DNA of 7,837 nucleotides from RGIG5612 sp964579345 (lineage in GTDB: Bacteria; Bacillota; Clostridia; Lachnospirales; Lachnospiraceae): the NCBI GenBank assembly GCA_964579345.1, contig CAZOHB010000122.1, positions 1 to 7,837 of the forward strand, given 5' to 3'. Under the pieces are notes generated by a model. That model was not told the DNA's origin. It did no database searches and was given only the letters and a program-made list of their open reading frames with translations. Position numbers and translations under genes: made by a program. Of the stretch, positions 6,183 through 7,837 are shown in pieces. The first letter of the stretch is position 1. Each line of letters begins with the position of its first letter.

Positions 6183-6188
6183 GGAGGG
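6183..6188 (+). promoter_or_regulatory. Strong ribosome binding site, serving ATG 6194 rather than ATG 6223
   Basis: GGAGGG lies five bases before ATG 6194, which opens a frame of only 12 codons. It is 34 bases from ATG 6223, too far to serve that start directly. Confidence 0.6.
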
Positions 6189-6193
6189 TTAAT

Positions 6194-6232
6194 ATGGATC
6201 GCACCTCGTTTTGTTTACAAAGATGCGTTTGA
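6194..6232 (+). CDS. Possible 12-codon leader peptide, or displaced start of the SGNH-like gene
   Basis: ATG 6194 follows GGAGGG by five bases and encodes MDRTSFCLQRCV before TGA at 6230-6232. The frame overlaps the signal-peptide start at 6223 by ten bases in another frame. Two readings are possible: a translated leader whose ribosomes reinitiate at 6223, or the original start of the downstream gene cut off by a small insertion or deletion between 6194 and 6223. The second fits with the other lesion in that gene. The peptide has no recognisable similarity. Confidence 0.3.
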   Translation: MDRTSFCLQRCV

Positions 6233-7308
6233 GAAAAATCGTATTCGCTATTTTCATAACATGCATCCTGTTGGCTGTATCCCTGCCTCTTTCTGTATTT
6301 GCAGAGGAGGTTCCGGAAGAAACGCCGCAGGAAACTGTCACAGAGCCGATACAGCAAAAGTTTCTTTGTATCGGTTGAAGCGGCTTGTTTTATAATTCCA
6401 CCCCGGAACTGTTTGAAAATCTTGTAGAAAAGCAGAGAAAGACGGATATTTCCGTCTCCTGCATGATGTATACCGGGCGCTGTCTGAAAGAACATCTCGC
6501 CGCGATCAAGGCTGTGATCCGTACAAAAGGTGATTACACAAAACTGACGGATACTGAGAAGCCGTTCTTTATGTATCATGTGCAAAGTCCGCTTCCCGCA
6601 ACCTCAAGGACATTCCGAAAAAAAGTTTACAATTCCTATAAAAAGCTGATCTACGATACAAACGGTAAGATCAACCAATATGATTATGTGATCATGCAGG
6701 AACGGGCTCCGGATGTCACACGATTTATCAATGGCAGAGAAACTCCTTATTACACAGCTGTTTACCGGGATATCATGAAGGCTCTTAAAGCAAATAAAAA
6801 GACGATGGGAATCGTTCTTGCGCTGCCGGCTAAATGGTACAGAAATCTCGATACGACACAAACGATGCAGATTCAGCTGGATGCAGAAGCGAAAATGGCT
6901 GTAAAATTGATCAAAAGCGGAACGGTCTGTAAGGCAAAAGCTGCGTTTGCCGGTGCCGCCTGGGTCAATTACATGAGAAAATATGGCACATCCGGTGCCG
7001 AAAAATATGAGAAATCGCTGAAAAATTATGAGCATGAAAACGATCTGTATCTGACAGATCTGATTCATCCGACACAGATCGGCTCCTTCCTTCACGCGAA
7101 TGTCCTGTATGCTTTGGTTTACAGGGAAGCTGCCAACAGGCCAAAGCTCGTTTATCGCGGCGCGGCAAAAGTAGGAACACCAAATTTTTTTAATTACCGT
7201 CCAGGCAGAAGACTGAATCAGGATAAACCGCTGAAAAGTGATCTCATCCTGAAACGCTGCCGTAAAATTGCGGTTATGACGCAGATTAACGGTATTCGGT
7301 TGAAATGA
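6223..7308 (+). pseudogene. Secreted SGNH/DUF4886-like protein interrupted by an in-frame TGA
   Basis: ATG 6223 encodes a clear signal peptide (MRLRKI, hydrophobic core, SVFA-EE) and a Glu/Pro/Thr-rich spacer, then FLCIG, a TGA at 6376-6378 (codon 52), and immediately SGLFYN in the same frame. From there the frame is open to TGA 7306-7308. Counting from 6223, the body resembles SGNH hydrolases of the DUF4886 type: GRCLKEHL near 85-92, QYDYVIMQE near 152-160, and DLIHPTQIGSFL (Asp279, His282) as the C-terminal Asp-x-x-His block. The TGA therefore falls in the nucleophile block, where relatives have Gly-x-Ser, directly before Ser53. ATG 6223 also lacks a Shine-Dalgarno sequence. A truncated product could be called from TTG 6385, but it would lack export signal and nucleophile. 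TGA ends four other genes here, so general reassignment is unlikely. Most likely a recently disabled gene; recoding is a minor alternative. Confidence 0.65.
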
Positions 7309-7406
7309 CACAGGACCGGCACAGAAAAGAAATACGACACTGATCAACAATATAAGAAGAATCAGCATGACGATTCACAACATCTGATTGCTGCAGGAGG
7401 CTATTC

Positions 7407-7837
7407 ATGACAGGAAGAACATTTGAATTCAATGAAGCATCACTTCCAATAATTGAAGAGATCGGCAGACATATGCCGGGCGGATTCTTTATTTACAAGG
7501 CAGAGGAGCCGAAAGAACTGATTTATGCAAATCAGGTAGTTTATAAAATCTTTGGGTGTGAAGGCCCGGAAGATTTCAGGGAACTGACAGGAAATACCTT
7601 CAAAGGCATTGTACATCCGGAGGATTATGCGAAAGTCTCTGCTTCTATTATTAAGCAGATTTCGGAAAATGACGATCAGCAGGACTATGCAGAGTACAGG
7701 ATCATCCGAAAAGACGGAGCCGTCCGCTGGGTCGATGATTACGGGCACTATGCAGAAACAAAAGCATACGGCGGGATCTTCACGGTATTCATTTCTGATA
7801 TTACAGAAAAAAAAGAATTGCAGGAAGAAGGTTCCGC
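7407..7837 (+). CDS. PAS-domain sensor protein, N-terminal part only
   Basis: ATG 7407 follows AGGAGG (7395-7400) by six bases and the frame stays open for 143 codons to the window edge. Residues about 22-135 form a PAS domain of the PAS_3 type: MPGGFFIYKAEEP, IYANQVVYKIFGC, VHPEDYAKV, EYRIIRKDGAVRWVDDYG and the terminal FISDITEKKELQ. In gut Clostridia this PAS form usually precedes a GGDEF (diguanylate cyclase), EAL or histidine kinase domain; which one follows is not visible. There is no N-terminal membrane segment, so the sensor part is cytoplasmic. The 98 bases before it show no convincing promoter or terminator, so it may be read from upstream or from a promoter I cannot recognise. Confidence 0.88.
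   Translation, partial: MTGRTFEFNEASLPIIEEIGRHMPGGFFIYKAEEPKELIYANQVVYKIFGCEGPEDFRELTGNTFKGIVHPEDYAKVSASIIKQISENDDQQDYAEYRIIRKDGAVRWVDDYGHYAETKAYGGIFTVFISDITEKKELQEEGS

Noticed and set aside
6376..6430. Selenocysteine insertion at the TGA
   Set aside because: No convincing SECIS-like hairpin follows the TGA; only a 4-bp stem is visible, and the relatives I recall do not use selenocysteine before the SGNH serine. Kept only as a minor alternative.
7351..7356. TATAAG as a -10 box for the PAS protein gene
   Set aside because: No -35-like sequence lies 16-18 bases upstream.
6604..7368. Long minus-strand open frame of 254 codons
   Set aside because: It lies antisense to the SGNH-like body, which has recognisable family motifs; the antisense product has no domain-like pattern, being rich in Phe, Ile and Cys.

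Overview
The window looks like chromosomal DNA of a Gram-positive, low-to-mid-GC Clostridia-type anaerobe, most likely a Lachnospiraceae-like gut bacterium. This is an inference. It rests on AGGAGG-type ribosome sites, sigma-A promoters, several small flavin nitroreductases, a secreted transglutaminase-like protein with a C-terminal Lys-rich fibronectin-III-like repeat, a DUF4886-like SGNH protein, and a PAS sensor of the kind common in that group. No rRNA, tRNA, transposase, phage gene or CRISPR array is visible.

Layout. Positions 1-892 hold the 3' end of a TM1586-type nitroreductase and a second, small nitroreductase, probably one operon. Positions 966-3925 hold a secreted transglutaminase-like protein followed 11 bases later by a cytoplasmic M20-family (PepT-like) metallopeptidase. 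A perfect 10-bp stem-loop follows. At 4019 a good sigma-A promoter drives a 110-residue soluble protein with two tandem EF-hand-like calcium loops. Its stop codon overlaps the start of a third nitroreductase (4436-5032). A strong hairpin at 5065-5098 separates this from a convergent membrane protein (5117-5938, minus strand) with two membrane segments, a Pro/Ala-rich then acidic linker, and a C-terminal zinc ribbon. A divergent intergenic region with back-to-back promoters and an 11-bp inverted repeat leads to an SGNH/DUF4886-like gene. That gene carries an in-frame TGA exactly in its nucleophile motif and is probably a recent pseudogene. The window ends inside a PAS-domain sensor protein.

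How the parts may work together. The three nitroreductases suggest flavin-dependent redox or detoxification chemistry. The transglutaminase-like/M20 pair suggests extracellular protein or peptide processing coupled to intracellular peptide hydrolysis. The most unusual points are the calcium-loop protein translationally coupled to a nitroreductase, the TGA in the SGNH gene together with a short leader frame holding its only good ribosome site, and the symmetric operator-like element between the divergent promoters. No complete, clearly new multi-gene system is evident; these are candidates for a second look.
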